DNA of 64,000 nt from positions 384,934-448,933 of the forward strand of contig NZ_JARGNU010000002.1 in NCBI RefSeq assembly GCF_029212375.1. The letters run 5' to 3'. Each line of letters opens with the position of its first letter. Within the stretch, counting starts at the first letter, position 1. The notes below the pieces were generated by a model. That model was not told the origin of the DNA. It ran no database searches and saw only the letters and a program-made list of their open reading frames with translations. This document shows, one piece after another, positions 52,602 to 61,780 of this stretch. Made by a program: the position numbers and the translations under genes. The stretch comes from Zhongshania sp. GTDB lineage: Bacteria > Pseudomonadota > Gammaproteobacteria > Pseudomonadales > Spongiibacteraceae.

Positions 52602-55120
52602 CGGCCAATATACAGACGATATTAGCTAGCTTTCAAAAAGAGGAATCGAGTAGCTTTGGGTTGCCGTGGGAGTTGAGTCACATTGCCGATTTGGGTTTAC
52701 ATTCGGAAGATGCCATAAATTTGGCCGAACTGGACGAAACGCCGGCTTTGATGCGGGTGGCTGCTCAGCTCCGCGATCGCGGGTTTAATAACGGCGTAAG
52801 TTATTCGCGAAAAGTGTTTATTCCACTGACTCATTTGTGTCGTGACGTTTGTCATTATTGCACCTTTGCGAAAACCCCCAAAAAAATAGAACAGGCTTTT
52901 TTGTCGCCAGAGCACGTGCTAGCGCAGGTTAAAGTCGCTGAAAGCATGGGCTGCAAAGAGGCCCTGTTTACCCTGGGAGAAAAGCCTGAATTGCGTTATC
53001 GCGCTGCCCGCGAGGCCCTGCAGGCAATGGGTTTTGCAACGACATTAGAATACCTCGCTCATGTTGCCGGCCGAGTATTAGCCGAAACCAATGTGCTTCC
53101 CCATATTAACGCCGGTTGCATGAATGATGCGGAGTTCGCGATGTTGCGCCCAGTGTCGGCATCAATGGGGATAATGCTGGAGTCGGCATCGAGTCGTTTA
53201 TGCGCTAAGGGTATGCCTCACTACGGCTCACCTGACAAAGACCCTGAGCTGCGTTTGGCAACGATTGAGCGGGCGGGGCGCGCAGCCGTGCCCTTTACCT
53301 CGGGAATTTTAATTGGTATCGGTGAAACGCGTCTTGAACGCGTAGAGTCACTGCTGGCATTGCGTGCGCTGCATCGGCGCTATGGCCATTTACAAGAAGT
53401 GATTATTCAAAATTTTCGCGCCAAGCCAGAAACTAAAATGGCAAAGGCACCAGAGCCAGATTTGAATGAGCTACTGTGGACAATCGCGGTGGCGCGGCTG
53501 ATTTTTGGCGCCCAGATGAGTATTCAAGCGCCGCCTAACCTCAGCCCCGGCGTTTTGCCGCAGTTGATCGCGGCGGGCTTGAACGACTGGGGCGGGGTGT
53601 CGCCTTTAACACCAGACTTTGTAAACCCCGAGGCGCCGTGGCCGCATCTTGAAACTTTGGCGACAGAAACCGCGGCCGCAGGCAAGCACCTGCATGAGCG
53701 CCTAACTATTTATCCGCGCTATGTGCGGGATTACTCCCGCTGGTTAGATATCGCGCTGCACAGCAAAGTATTGCAGTACTGCGATGGTCAAGGCCTGCCT
53801 AAGGAAGATGGCTGGGTGGCGGGGCAGGATTTTGAAGCGCCTACGGCGGAGATCGAACTTATAAACGGTAAGGCGAATAATCGCGATTTTGCTGCGCCAG
53901 TGTCGGCGGATATCCAAGGCATTATCGTTGCGGCGATGCGAGCACAGGCCCTGAGTGAAAGTGATATTGCTCGTTTGTTCTCTGCGCGAGGCGCAGATTT
54001 TACGGCGGTTTGCCAAGCGGCTAATCGCCTTCGCGCGCAGCGCTGTGGCGACCGCGTGAGCTATGTTGTTACCCGCAATATCAATTACACCAATGTGTGC
54101 TATTTCAAATGCCAGTTTTGCGCGTTTTCTAAGGGTAAACTCAGCGAAAATCTGCGTGGTCGGCCCTATGATTTGTCCGGCGACGAAATCGCTCGTCGCG
54201 CCAAGGAGGCGTGGCAGCGGGGTGCGACAGAGGTGTGTATGCAGGGCGGTATTCACCCTGAATACACCGGCCAAACCTACCTCGATATTCTTGCTACCTT
54301 GCGCGCAGAAACACCAAACATGCATATCCATGCCTTTTCTCCTTTGGAGGTTTGGCAGGGCGCTCAAACCCTTGGTCTCAATCTGGAAACCTATTTACGC
54401 CAGCTAAAGGACGCAGGTTTACACTCCCTGCCTGGCACCGCAGCCGAAATCCTCGACGACGACGTAAGAGCAGTTTTGTGCCCCGACAAAATCAATACCG
54501 TGCAGTGGCTAGAGGTGATGGCAAGCGCCCATAAAGTTGGGCTGCGCTCGACGGCGACCATTATGTATGGTCATGTCGACGGCTATATATCGTGGGCGCG
54601 CCATCTTTTGCGCGTGCGGAATTTACAAGAACAAACTGGGGGTTTTACTGAGTTTGTGCCATTGCCCTTTGTACCCGCAGAGGCGCCGATCTACCTAAAG
54701 GGCAAAGCGCGACGGGGACCGAGCTTTCGCGAAGCTATTTTAATGCATGCGGTGGCCAGACTCGTGTTCAACGGCCTCATCGACAATATTCAAGCCTCGT
54801 GGGTGAAAATGGGTGAGCAGGGGGTTGCCGCTTTATTGAATGCTGGTGTGAATGATTTGGGTGGCACCTTAATGAATGAAACCATTACCCGCGCTGCGGG
54901 GGCTGTGCATGGTCAAGAAACCGCGCCGGAATTGATGGAGGCTAGGATATATCGCGCTGGCCGTCAGCCATTTCAACGCAATACCTTGTATGGCCCTGCT
55001 GATCCGGAGCAGTGTTTGCGATCCCGTAATGCGCTGCCACTTGCTGAGCTAATAAATACGCCAGCTGATAAGTATGAGCGCAGTAAACACCGCAATGATG
55101 ATGTGTTGGCGATCGGCTGA
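52598..55120 (+). CDS. cofGH: Fo synthase, fused CofG-CofH (FbiC-type) radical SAM enzyme
   Basis: Makes the deazaflavin chromophore Fo from tyrosine and the riboflavin precursor diaminouracil; 840 residues. Two radical SAM halves: the N-terminal CofG type with Cys81, Cys85, Cys88 in 'CRDVCHYCTF', and the C-terminal CofH type with Cys501, Cys505, Cys508 in 'CYFKCQFCAF'. Both keep the CofG/H-type C-terminal barrels ('SIQAPPNLSPG', 'VNDLGGTLMNETITRAAGA'). The order and fusion match actinobacterial FbiC, whereas archaea use separate proteins. ATG 52598 overlaps the cofC stop; a TTG four codons earlier is not needed. Confidence 0.96.
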   Translation: MTANIQTILASFQKEESSSFGLPWELSHIADLGLHSEDAINLAELDETPALMRVAAQLRDRGFNNGVSYSRKVFIPLTHLCRDVCHYCTFAKTPKKIEQAFLSPEHVLAQVKVAESMGCKEALFTLGEKPELRYRAAREALQAMGFATTLEYLAHVAGRVLAETNVLPHINAGCMNDAEFAMLRPVSASMGIMLESASSRLCAKGMPHYGSPDKDPELRLATIERAGRAAVPFTSGILIGIGETRLERVESLLALRALHRRYGHLQEVIIQNFRAKPETKMAKAPEPDLNELLWTIAVARLIFGAQMSIQAPPNLSPGVLPQLIAAGLNDWGGVSPLTPDFVNPEAPWPHLETLATETAAAGKHLHERLTIYPRYVRDYSRWLDIALHSKVLQYCDGQGLPKEDGWVAGQDFEAPTAEIELINGKANNRDFAAPVSADIQGIIVAAMRAQALSESDIARLFSARGADFTAVCQAANRLRAQRCGDRVSYVVTRNINYTNVCYFKCQFCAFSKGKLSENLRGRPYDLSGDEIARRAKEAWQRGATEVCMQGGIHPEYTGQTYLDILATLRAETPNMHIHAFSPLEVWQGAQTLGLNLETYLRQLKDAGLHSLPGTAAEILDDDVRAVLCPDKINTVQWLEVMASAHKVGLRSTATIMYGHVDGYISWARHLLRVRNLQEQTGGFTEFVPLPFVPAEAPIYLKGKARRGPSFREAILMHAVARLVFNGLIDNIQASWVKMGEQGVAALLNAGVNDLGGTLMNETITRAAGAVHGQETAPELMEARIYRAGRQPFQRNTLYGPADPEQCLRSRNALPLAELINTPADKYERSKHRNDDVLAIG

Positions 55121-55203
55121 ACAAAAATTAGCGTGTGTAACGAAAGAGAGCGGCGTTCGCGGCGCTTATGCCCGAGTTTTTACCAGTATAAGCGTTGAAG
55201 AAA

Positions 55204-55232
55204 TAAACCCCAGTCTATTTGGCTAGGGTTTA
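55204..55232. terminator. Possible terminator between cofGH and VOC gene
   Basis: TAAACCC (55204-55210) and GGGTTTA (55226-55232) with a 15-base interior, between two convergent genes and flanked by A/T-rich sequence on both sides. Confidence 0.5.
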
Positions 55233-55257
55233 CTTATTGATTTATGCTGGCTCAGGA

Positions 55258-55629
55258 TTAGCTTGGCATAAAGAAAAAGCAGACTTTGTTGCCGTCTTTA
55301 TCAAAAAAGTACGCGCCGTAAAATACGCCTTCTATACGCCAGCCTGGCTCGCCGTCGCTGGTCGCGCCCATTGAAATTGCTTTAGCATAGAGTTTGTCTA
55401 CTGCTTCAGTTGAGCCAGGTGCGAGCGCAACCATATTGCCGTTACCCGCAGAGGGGGCTTCTTCGTTATAGGGCACGCAAACACTTAGCATTGGCTCGCC
55501 GGGGCGGCCAATCATCGCGATGCGATCCATATCAAAAATCAGTTGCACGTTCATATCTGCCAATAGTTCAAGATAAAAGGCTTTGGCGGCGGCTAAATCC
55601 TTAACGCCTAAGGTTACATATCCGATCAT
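55258..55629 (-). CDS. VOC (glyoxalase/bleomycin-resistance) superfamily protein
   Basis: 123 residues, two beta-alpha-beta3 repeats: 'MIGYVTLGVKDLAAAKAFYLELLADMNVQLIF' and 'AVDKLYAKAISMGATSDGEPGWRIEGVFYGAYFFDKDGNKVCFFFM'. A metal-dependent lyase, dioxygenase or isomerase; the substrate is unknown. An upstream AAAGGATT lies before the ATG. It is monocistronic and convergent with the F420 operon. Confidence 0.9.
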   Translation of the reverse strand: MIGYVTLGVKDLAAAKAFYLELLADMNVQLIFDMDRIAMIGRPGEPMLSVCVPYNEEAPSAGNGNMVALAPGSTEAVDKLYAKAISMGATSDGEPGWRIEGVFYGAYFFDKDGNKVCFFFMPS

Positions 55630-55865
55630 TTTTAGAATCCTTTATTGGTTTAGGTGTTGATGTCTTTATGTTGAATAAGAACATTGTATTTAATTTGGTG
55701 TCACGCAAGCCATAGCTATTTGCTAATGCGTCTTTCAATAGTACGTTCTATCATCGCGCTAATGATAGAATTTTTACCTTCGGCCTGCCTAGGCATTTAC
55801 TCGTGGTTGAGGATATTTGGCACAGCCACCAGTCGCGCGCCTTAGTAATTGGCCGCAGCGGTTTG

Positions 55866-56081
55866 TTACTGCCAGCCACAGAGCCAACGATTGGCGTCCT
55901 TCAGCTCTCGCCACTGCAGTGTGAAGCTGCGTTTGCTCATTACTGCTTCGAGCTCGCAGTGGTAGAGGGTCTGATATTCATCGAACTTGGCTTCAGTGAC
56001 AATAAAATGCTTTTCTTTGTCTACGGGACTAACGGCGGTCCATTTACTATTGAGGAGTTTTTTGGGGTTAACGGTGTTCAT
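55866..56081 (-). CDS. TIGR02450-family Trp-rich protein
   Basis: 71 residues matching the small Trp-rich family: 'MNTVNPKKLLNSKWTAVSPVDKEKHFIVTEAKFDEYQTLYHCELEAVMSKRSFTLQWRELKDANRWLCGW', with conserved NPKKLL..KWTA, KEKHF and W..L.D...W..GW positions. Function unknown. A longer + strand frame (55803-56126) covers the same bases but reads as a mirror of this gene and has no conserved character, so the - strand gene is the real one. Confidence 0.88.
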   Translation of the reverse strand: MNTVNPKKLLNSKWTAVSPVDKEKHFIVTEAKFDEYQTLYHCELEAVMSKRSFTLQWRELKDANRWLCGWQ

Positions 56082-56226
56082 AATGATGGCCTAAGCGGTT
56101 TGGATATTTATATGCTTACGCAGTAATGGGCCATATAGATGCGCGGCCGCGGCTTGGAAAAGGTGCATAATGCCCTGATAATGGCGCTTCTTTGATCCGC
56201 AATAATGCACTTCTAACCGGAATCTC

Positions 56227-57114
56227 ATGTCCTTAATCTCTCCTCTTGTACCGATTATTTTGCCGGTAATACTCTGCGCGGCCATTGGCGTGTTTTGGGT
56301 GCGCTTTAAACAGCCCTTCGACCATGAATTTGTGCGGCGCATTGTGCTGTGGATTAGCGCGCCGGCGCTGATCGTGGGAACCTTGGGCAAAACGGTGATA
56401 TCTGCGGAGCTCCTGCAGCACGTTTTGCTCGCCAGCATGTGTATGCTGGCCTTTACCGCGGTATTTGCCGCTGCGGCTTGTGTGTTATTGCGTTTGAGCT
56501 TGCGCGATTTTTTGATACCGCTGGTATTTGGCAATTTTGGCAATATGGGCTTGCCCCTCTGTTTGTTTGCCTTTGGTCAGGAAGGGTTGGCGATTGGGCT
56601 GGGGGTATTCCTCGTTACCACCATCTCACACTTTTCCTTTGGGGTTGCGGTACTCAGCGGTAAAGCCATGATTAAGGGCGTGCTCAGCTCGCCGGTAATT
56701 TATGCTGGGGTGTTTGCCTGTCTATTGATTTTTAATCATTGGCATTTGCCTTTGCCGTTACAAAATACCTTGGAATTACTAGGCGGTATTTCGATACCGC
56801 TAATGTTGATTACCCTTGGGGTTTCCTTAAGCAGTCTGCGCTTGCAGGGAGTGGGTAAATCGCTAGGGCTGGGTTGCCTGCGCCTATTGGTCGGCTTGGG
56901 CGGCGGCGTGGCGACGGTATACGTTCTAGATTTGGAGGGCATGGTGCGCAATGTGGTTTTATTGCAATCGGCAACGCCTGCGGCGGTGTTTAATTATTTG
57001 TTGGCTATGCAGTACCGGCGGGAGCCGGACACCGTGGCGGGGATGGTGGTTAGCTCCACCTTAATCAGCTTTATTAGCATCCCCGTACTACTCTATTTTC
57101 TTGGTGTGCGCTAA
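56227..57114 (+). CDS. AEC-family (auxin efflux carrier-like) transporter
   Basis: 295-residue inner-membrane protein with about ten hydrophobic helices, from 'LVPIILPVILCAAIGVFWVRF' to 'VVSSTLISFISIPVLLYFLGV'. Motifs typical of the AEC family are 'FGNFGNMGLPLCLFAFGQEGLAIG' and 'LGGISIPLMLITLGVSLSSL'. Bacterial members export or import malate, malonate or other organic acids; the substrate here is unknown. Confidence 0.92.
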   Translation: MSLISPLVPIILPVILCAAIGVFWVRFKQPFDHEFVRRIVLWISAPALIVGTLGKTVISAELLQHVLLASMCMLAFTAVFAAAACVLLRLSLRDFLIPLVFGNFGNMGLPLCLFAFGQEGLAIGLGVFLVTTISHFSFGVAVLSGKAMIKGVLSSPVIYAGVFACLLIFNHWHLPLPLQNTLELLGGISIPLMLITLGVSLSSLRLQGVGKSLGLGCLRLLVGLGGGVATVYVLDLEGMVRNVVLLQSATPAAVFNYLLAMQYRREPDTVAGMVVSSTLISFISIPVLLYFLGVR

Positions 57115-57123
57115 AAAGAAGGT

Positions 57124-57609
57124 TTAGCGGACAATGATCTTCTTTTTGGCGCGGGCAATTTCGCCTTCTAGGCGTTCGTAGATTGCCTTAACGTCAATAT
57201 CGGCGCCAACCGCGGCGCGGCTAGAGATTTGCGTAACGGGGAATATGGCCTCGTCTTTCATCGGCACGTCTAAAGCTCGGCTGCGGCCGACGCGGTCAAT
57301 ATAGATGACCCACTTTAAATTGTGCTCCTTGCGTAGATGGTCGCCAATAACAATGCCCATGGCCTGCAATAGTGCAGTTTGATCACCTTTAACCAGTTTG
57401 CGATCGAGCAGAGTTTGCATCAGTCTCAGGTCGCTGTCGCGGCCTTCGCCGAAGCTGCGGCCCAATTCAATTCGGGCAAGGTCATTGAGCTCCTTGCGGC
57501 TATTGTCCATGTAACGTTCGTCCATGGGCGTGATCGGGTCGGTGCGCCAAGGGTCGGCGATACTCATTGGCGCCAAAATAAACAGAAATACTATCGCTAG
57601 GAAACGCAT
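57124..57609 (-). CDS. DUF3806 protein, exported
   Basis: 161 residues with a Sec signal peptide (MRFLAIVFLFILAPMSIA). The mature part fits DUF3806: 'RYMDNSRKELNDLARIELGRSFG', 'DLRLMQTLLDRKLVKGDQTALLQAMGIVIGDHLRKEHNLKWVIYIDRVGRSRALDV' and 'FPVTQISSRAAVGADIDVKAIYE'. Function unknown. It is convergent with the AEC transporter, nine bases apart, and divergent from dapA. Confidence 0.88.
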   Translation of the reverse strand: MRFLAIVFLFILAPMSIADPWRTDPITPMDERYMDNSRKELNDLARIELGRSFGEGRDSDLRLMQTLLDRKLVKGDQTALLQAMGIVIGDHLRKEHNLKWVIYIDRVGRSRALDVPMKDEAIFPVTQISSRAAVGADIDVKAIYERLEGEIARAKKKIIVR

Positions 57610-57799
57610 TGGCTTTTCTCCTGTCTTACATGGGCAAAACGCGGTGCATTATAGGTGTTAACGTCGTTAAGACCTATGTTGTTGACCATGTTTGCATGGA
57701 TTCGTTCGAGATTCCGCTAGCTTACAGTGATTTGTCCCTTGAGCTGCGTGGCACAGGCCAGTACCATTGGCGGCTTGCACCATTTTTGGAGATACAGGC

Positions 57800-58678
57800 A
57801 TGATTTCGGGTAGCATTGTCGCCCTAGTAACACCGATGCACAGCGATGGCAGTATAGACTGGCAGGCTTTGTCGCGCTTGATAGACTGGCATGTTGAACA
57901 GGGTACTGACGGTATTGTGGCGGTGGGCACCACCGGCGAGTCAGCAACTCTGGGCATGGACGAGCACAAGATGGTGATTAAAGCCTGTGTCGACCAAGTG
58001 GCTGGCCGTGTCAAGGTGATCGCCGGTACGGGTGCAAACTCTACGTCTGAGGCTATCGAACTCACCGAAGTTGCCCGCGAAGTGGGCGCCGACGCCTGTT
58101 TATTGGTGACGCCGTACTATAACAAGCCCACCCAAGAGGGCTTGTATCAGCACTATATGGCAATTGCCAACGCGGTGGCGATACCTCAAATTTTGTACAA
58201 TGTGCCGGGCCGTACCGCCTGCGACATGCTTAATTCGACCACTATCCGCTTAGCCGAACACCCCAATATTATTGCTATCAAAGATGCCACAGGCGATTTA
58301 GCGCGGGGCAAAGAGCTGATAGACGCCGTTGGCGATAAATTAGATGTATTGTCTGGTGATGACGCAACCGCGGCAGAATTGATGCTGCTGGGTGGCAAGG
58401 GCAATATTTCGGTTACCGCCAATATTGCGCCGGCGGCGGTGAAGGCCGTTTGCGTGGCGGCCATGGCGGGTGATAAAGCGGCCACCGACTTGGCTGACGC
58501 GCCACTGAGAATTTTGCACGAGCGCTTGTTTGTGGAATCAAACCCCATTCCAGTGAAGTGGGCTTTGCATGCCATGGGCATGATGGAAGACGGTATTCGT
58601 TTGCCCTTGACCGTGCTCAGCGACGCAGCCAAACCACAAGTGACCGAAGCCCTACAAAAAGCGGGATTAATCGACTAA
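57800..58678 (+). CDS. dapA: 4-hydroxy-tetrahydrodipicolinate synthase
   Basis: Condenses pyruvate with aspartate semialdehyde, the first committed step to diaminopimelate and lysine; 292 residues. Blocks are 'GSIVALVTPMHSDGSIDWQAL', 'GIVAVGTTGESATL', 'LVTPYYNKPTQEGLYQHY' with the catalytic Tyr, and 'IIAIKDATGDL' with the Schiff-base Lys. GGAG precedes ATG 57800; the frame continues to 57767 without support. The bamC start follows directly after its stop, a conserved dapA-bamC-(MBL)-purC arrangement in gammaproteobacteria. Confidence 0.96.
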   Translation: MISGSIVALVTPMHSDGSIDWQALSRLIDWHVEQGTDGIVAVGTTGESATLGMDEHKMVIKACVDQVAGRVKVIAGTGANSTSEAIELTEVAREVGADACLLVTPYYNKPTQEGLYQHYMAIANAVAIPQILYNVPGRTACDMLNSTTIRLAEHPNIIAIKDATGDLARGKELIDAVGDKLDVLSGDDATAAELMLLGGKGNISVTANIAPAAVKAVCVAAMAGDKAATDLADAPLRILHERLFVESNPIPVKWALHAMGMMEDGIRLPLTVLSDAAKPQVTEALQKAGLID

Positions 58679-59710
58679 ATGAGCAATAATATGCACAGCA
58701 CCGTGTTTAGAATAATGACCGTGAGTTTGGGGCTGGCAGTATTGTCTGGCTGTATGTCTGACGGCGCGTTTCGCGATCGCGGTGATGATTACCGCAAAGC
58801 TAAGTTAAGCGCGCCCTTAGAATTGCCGCCGGGTGTAAGTTCAGCGACCTTGGATGACAAGTACGTGGTGCCTGGCCTGCAGACCCACACCGTGTTGCCA
58901 GGCAAATTTGAATTAAAAAGGCCAGAGCCCCTTGCTAAAAATGTGGGTACTGCCGAAGTTAAAATTCAAACCTTAGATGGTAAAAGCTGGATATTACTGG
59001 ACGGTGATCCAAACCAAGTATGGCCGCGGATGCGGGTATTTCTTGGTCGTGCGGGCTTAAAAATTGCCCGTGCCGATGGTGCTACGTCGGTTATAGAAAC
59101 CGAGTGGCGCGACCCCAATGGTGACGGCAGTACGCGGGAGCGCTTTCGTTTTCGCCTCGACCAAGGTGTGCAAAAAGGCACTAGCGAAATTCACCTGCTA
59201 ACCCAAATTAATGGCGGCGATGATTGGCCTGCACAGTCTGATTCCCTAGACCGCGAAGCGCAGATGGTGCGCGTGGTTGCCCAGTATCTTGCCGACAGCG
59301 AGCAAGATGCCTCGGTATCGATGATGGCTCAGCGTTCAGACGGTAAGGGAAAAATTTTTCTTGAAGGCTCTCCCGAAGGTGATGGTCAATATTTAAGGCT
59401 GCAATTGCAAGAAGATCGCGCTTGGGCTGCATTGGGGCTGGCGCTGGTTAAGGCGGGTTTTGAAATTGAAGATGACCGCCGCGAAGTAAATAAATACTGG
59501 CTGAATTACAGCGACACCGAGGCCGATGAAATGGGCTGGTTCACTCGCTTATTTAGCGCCCGTCGCGCTAATCTGAGCCGTTATGTGGTGGAGCTGCGTC
59601 CAGCCGCCAATGGCGAGTCCTTTATTTACCTTAATTACCAGAAAGGCCGCCGCCTGCGCGACACCGAGCGCGAAAACCTGCTTAAGCGCATTATGGGGTA
59701 TATGTATTAG
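58679..59710 (+). CDS. bamC: Outer membrane protein assembly factor BamC
   Basis: Lipoprotein of the BAM complex; 343 residues. A signal peptide with lipobox LSGC (Cys near residue 25) is followed by the unstructured 'DDYRKAKLSAPLELPPGVSS' that contacts BamD in E. coli, then two helix-grip domains ('WPRMRVFLGRAGLKI...', 'AWAALGLALVKAGFEIEDDRREVNKYWLNY'). The ATG directly follows the dapA TAA. The stop overlaps the GTG of the next gene. Confidence 0.93.
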   Translation: MSNNMHSTVFRIMTVSLGLAVLSGCMSDGAFRDRGDDYRKAKLSAPLELPPGVSSATLDDKYVVPGLQTHTVLPGKFELKRPEPLAKNVGTAEVKIQTLDGKSWILLDGDPNQVWPRMRVFLGRAGLKIARADGATSVIETEWRDPNGDGSTRERFRFRLDQGVQKGTSEIHLLTQINGGDDWPAQSDSLDREAQMVRVVAQYLADSEQDASVSMMAQRSDGKGKIFLEGSPEGDGQYLRLQLQEDRAWAALGLALVKAGFEIEDDRREVNKYWLNYSDTEADEMGWFTRLFSARRANLSRYVVELRPAANGESFIYLNYQKGRRLRDTERENLLKRIMGYMY

Positions 59711-60468
59711 TGCGTTTTGCATCGCTGGGTAGTGGCAGTAAAGGCAATGCTACCCTGCTCGAAACCGAGCAAAGCTGCATACTGATCGACTGCGGTTTTA
59801 GTATTAAAGAAACCGAGCGGCGCATGGCTAGGCTTGGCCGAACGCCGAGTGATTTAACCGCGATTTTGGTTACTCACGAGCACAGCGATCACATCAAAGG
59901 GGTGTTGCCGCTGGCGCGTAAATACAAAATGCCGGTGTATTGCAGTTACGGGACGGGGGAGCACGGCCAGCTGCGGCTCTCTCACCACTGGCGGCATTTA
60001 GAATTAGGTGCGGCAATCGACATCGGTGGCGTCTCGGTAATGCCGGTGGCGGTTCCCCACGATGCGCGGGAACCCTGCCAGTTTGTGTTCAGTTACCAAA
60101 AAAAAACGTTTGGGCTGCTCACGGATTTAGGTAGTATTACGCCCGTCGTCAGGGAGCACTATCGCCGCTGCGATGCGCTGCTACTTGAGTGTAATCACGA
60201 CGTGACCATGCTCGCCAATGGCCCCTATCCCTATTCGCTCAAACAGCGGGTTGGCGGCGATTGGGGGCATTTGAATAACCAGCAGGCCGCGAGTTTGCTG
60301 GAAGATGCCGAAGTTGCTCGGCTTCAACATGTGGTCATTGCCCACCTGAGTGAAAAGAACAACACGCCCGCGCTGGCGAGAATGGCGATAGAACCGATGT
60401 TGGTAAACAGTGACGCGCTGCTGTCTGCCGACCAAGAGGCTGGTTTCGACTGGCTAGATATAGCGTGA
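59710..60468 (+). CDS. MBL-fold metallo-hydrolase (YycJ/WalJ-like)
   Basis: 252 residues. The metallo-beta-lactamase motif is '[10 protein letters not shown]', with further metal ligands in '[12 protein letters not shown]', 'LLTDLGSI', 'LLECNHD' and '[10 protein letters not shown]'. Relatives are DNA/RNA phosphodiesterases or cyclic-phosphate hydrolases; the precise substrate is not known. The start is a GTG overlapping the bamC stop (TAGTG), so translation is coupled. It is part of the dapA-bamC-MBL-purC run. Confidence 0.92.
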   Translation: MRFASLGSGSKGNATLLETEQSCILIDCGFSIKETERRMARLGRTPSDLTAILVTHEHSDHIKGVLPLARKYKMPVYCSYGTGEHGQLRLSHHWRHLELGAAIDIGGVSVMPVAVPHDAREPCQFVFSYQKKTFGLLTDLGSITPVVREHYRRCDALLLECNHDVTMLANGPYPYSLKQRVGGDWGHLNNQQAASLLEDAEVARLQHVVIAHLSEKNNTPALARMAIEPMLVNSDALLSADQEAGFDWLDIA

Positions 60469-60493
60469 TCTTTTTGTGCTAATGAGGCAAACC

Positions 60494-61213
60494 ATGGAAA
60501 AACGCGAAGAGTTGTATTCCGGTAAGGCAAAGTCAGTTTTTAAGACTGACGACCCAGACCGCTATATCCTCAATTTCAGAAATGACACCTCGGCCTTCGA
60601 CGGTCTGCGGGTAGAGCAGCTGGATCGCAAAGGCATGGTGAACAATAAGTTCAATGCCTTCATTATGAATGCCTTGCAGGCAGCCGGTATTCCAACCCAT
60701 TTTGAAAAGCTATTGTCTGACAACGATGCGCTGGTTAAAAAATTGGATATGCTGCCCATTGAATGTGTGGTGCGTAATATTGCCGCGGGTTCGATTGTTA
60801 AGCGTTTAGGCGTGGAAGAAGGTTTGGAGCTTAATCCGCCCACTTTTGAAATGTTCCTGAAAAATGATGCCCTGCACGACCCGATGATCAATGAATACCA
60901 TATTCGCTCATTTGGCTGGGCAAACGACGCTCAGCTTGATCGCATGAAGGAATTAACCTTTAAAGTTAACGATGTGCTCCAAAAGATGTTTGCCGACGCG
61001 GGTATGCTGCTCGTGGATTACAAACTGGAATTTGGTGTGTTCAGCGACGGCGAAATCCATCTTGGCGATGAATTCTCGCCAGACGGCTGCCGTCTGTGGG
61101 ACAAAGACACCCGCGAAAAACTCGACAAAGACCGTTTCCGTCAAGGCCTTGGCAATGTAGTTGAGTCTTATGAGTTAGTTGGCCGGCGTTTAGGGATCGA
61201 CTTCGACGCTTAG
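60494..61213 (+). CDS. purC: Phosphoribosylaminoimidazole-succinocarboxamide synthase
   Basis: ATP-dependent condensation of CAIR with aspartate in purine synthesis; 239 residues. N-terminal '[34 protein letters not shown]', then '[22 protein letters not shown]' and '[31 protein letters not shown]'. GAGGCAAA precedes ATG 60494; an upstream in-frame start at 60476 is not needed. Last gene of the dapA-bamC-MBL-purC run. Confidence 0.96.
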   Translation: MEKREELYSGKAKSVFKTDDPDRYILNFRNDTSAFDGLRVEQLDRKGMVNNKFNAFIMNALQAAGIPTHFEKLLSDNDALVKKLDMLPIECVVRNIAAGSIVKRLGVEEGLELNPPTFEMFLKNDALHDPMINEYHIRSFGWANDAQLDRMKELTFKVNDVLQKMFADAGMLLVDYKLEFGVFSDGEIHLGDEFSPDGCRLWDKDTREKLDKDRFRQGLGNVVESYELVGRRLGIDFDA

Positions 61214-61298
61214 ATTGCCTTCGGTTTTACTCTTGCCGGACATCATCACACTGCGTTAGCATAGCCGCTCGCTTGTTAACGCAGCACTCACAACCCTC

Positions 61299-61586
61299 AT
61301 GAATCTTAACCTACAACATAAACGCCTATCACTGGCGGCACTGCTATTACTGTGCCTCAGTTGGTCGCTATGGCTGCAGGGTAACCATATTCATATTGCA
61401 GAACACAGCCCGCTTAGCGAGTGTGTGGTCTGTCATTACAGCAGTGCGGCGGCCACTAGCGACCCCTTTACCCCTTATATTCCCGCGTTTTTACCCAGTC
61501 GTCATGAACTGGCGCTACCCAAAGTAATCCGCGCCCGTGTTGTGTTACACCCGCCCGCTCGGGCACCTCCTGTTGCTTTTGTCTAA
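61299..61586 (+). CDS. Small membrane protein with His/Cys metal-binding-like motifs
   Basis: 95 residues. One N-terminal hydrophobic helix ('LSLAALLLLCLSWSLWLQG') precedes 'NHIHIAEHSPLSECVVCHYSSA', a cluster of His and CxxCH, and a Pro-rich tail. It resembles the small DUF2946-like proteins that often sit upstream of metal TonB receptors; I cannot assign it firmly. It lies about 195 bp upstream of a ZnuD-like receptor on the same strand, so a zinc-related role is a fair inference. TGCGTTA/TAACGCA arms (61252-61258, 61277-61283) lie upstream and could be an operator. Confidence 0.65.
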   Translation: MNLNLQHKRLSLAALLLLCLSWSLWLQGNHIHIAEHSPLSECVVCHYSSAAATSDPFTPYIPAFLPSRHELALPKVIRARVVLHPPARAPPVAFV

Positions 61587-61780
61587 ATCGCGTTTCGCGA
61601 AACATCGGCTTACTAAGTAAATCTGCTGCGCCTGTACGCTAGCGCAGTGTGCCCGTGCCTTTATGGCGGGTTCAAGCTCGGTGTTTTCTGTAGAACTACT
61701 TTGTAGCGCTATTTGCAGATCAAGGTTGTTTAGCCTTATGCAAGCAGTGCTGCACAACATTAGATACTCAGGAATACACA

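Noticed and set aside
55803..56126. 107-codon + strand frame
   Set aside because: It lies antisense to the recognisable Trp-rich family gene at 55866-56081 and has no conserved features of its own.
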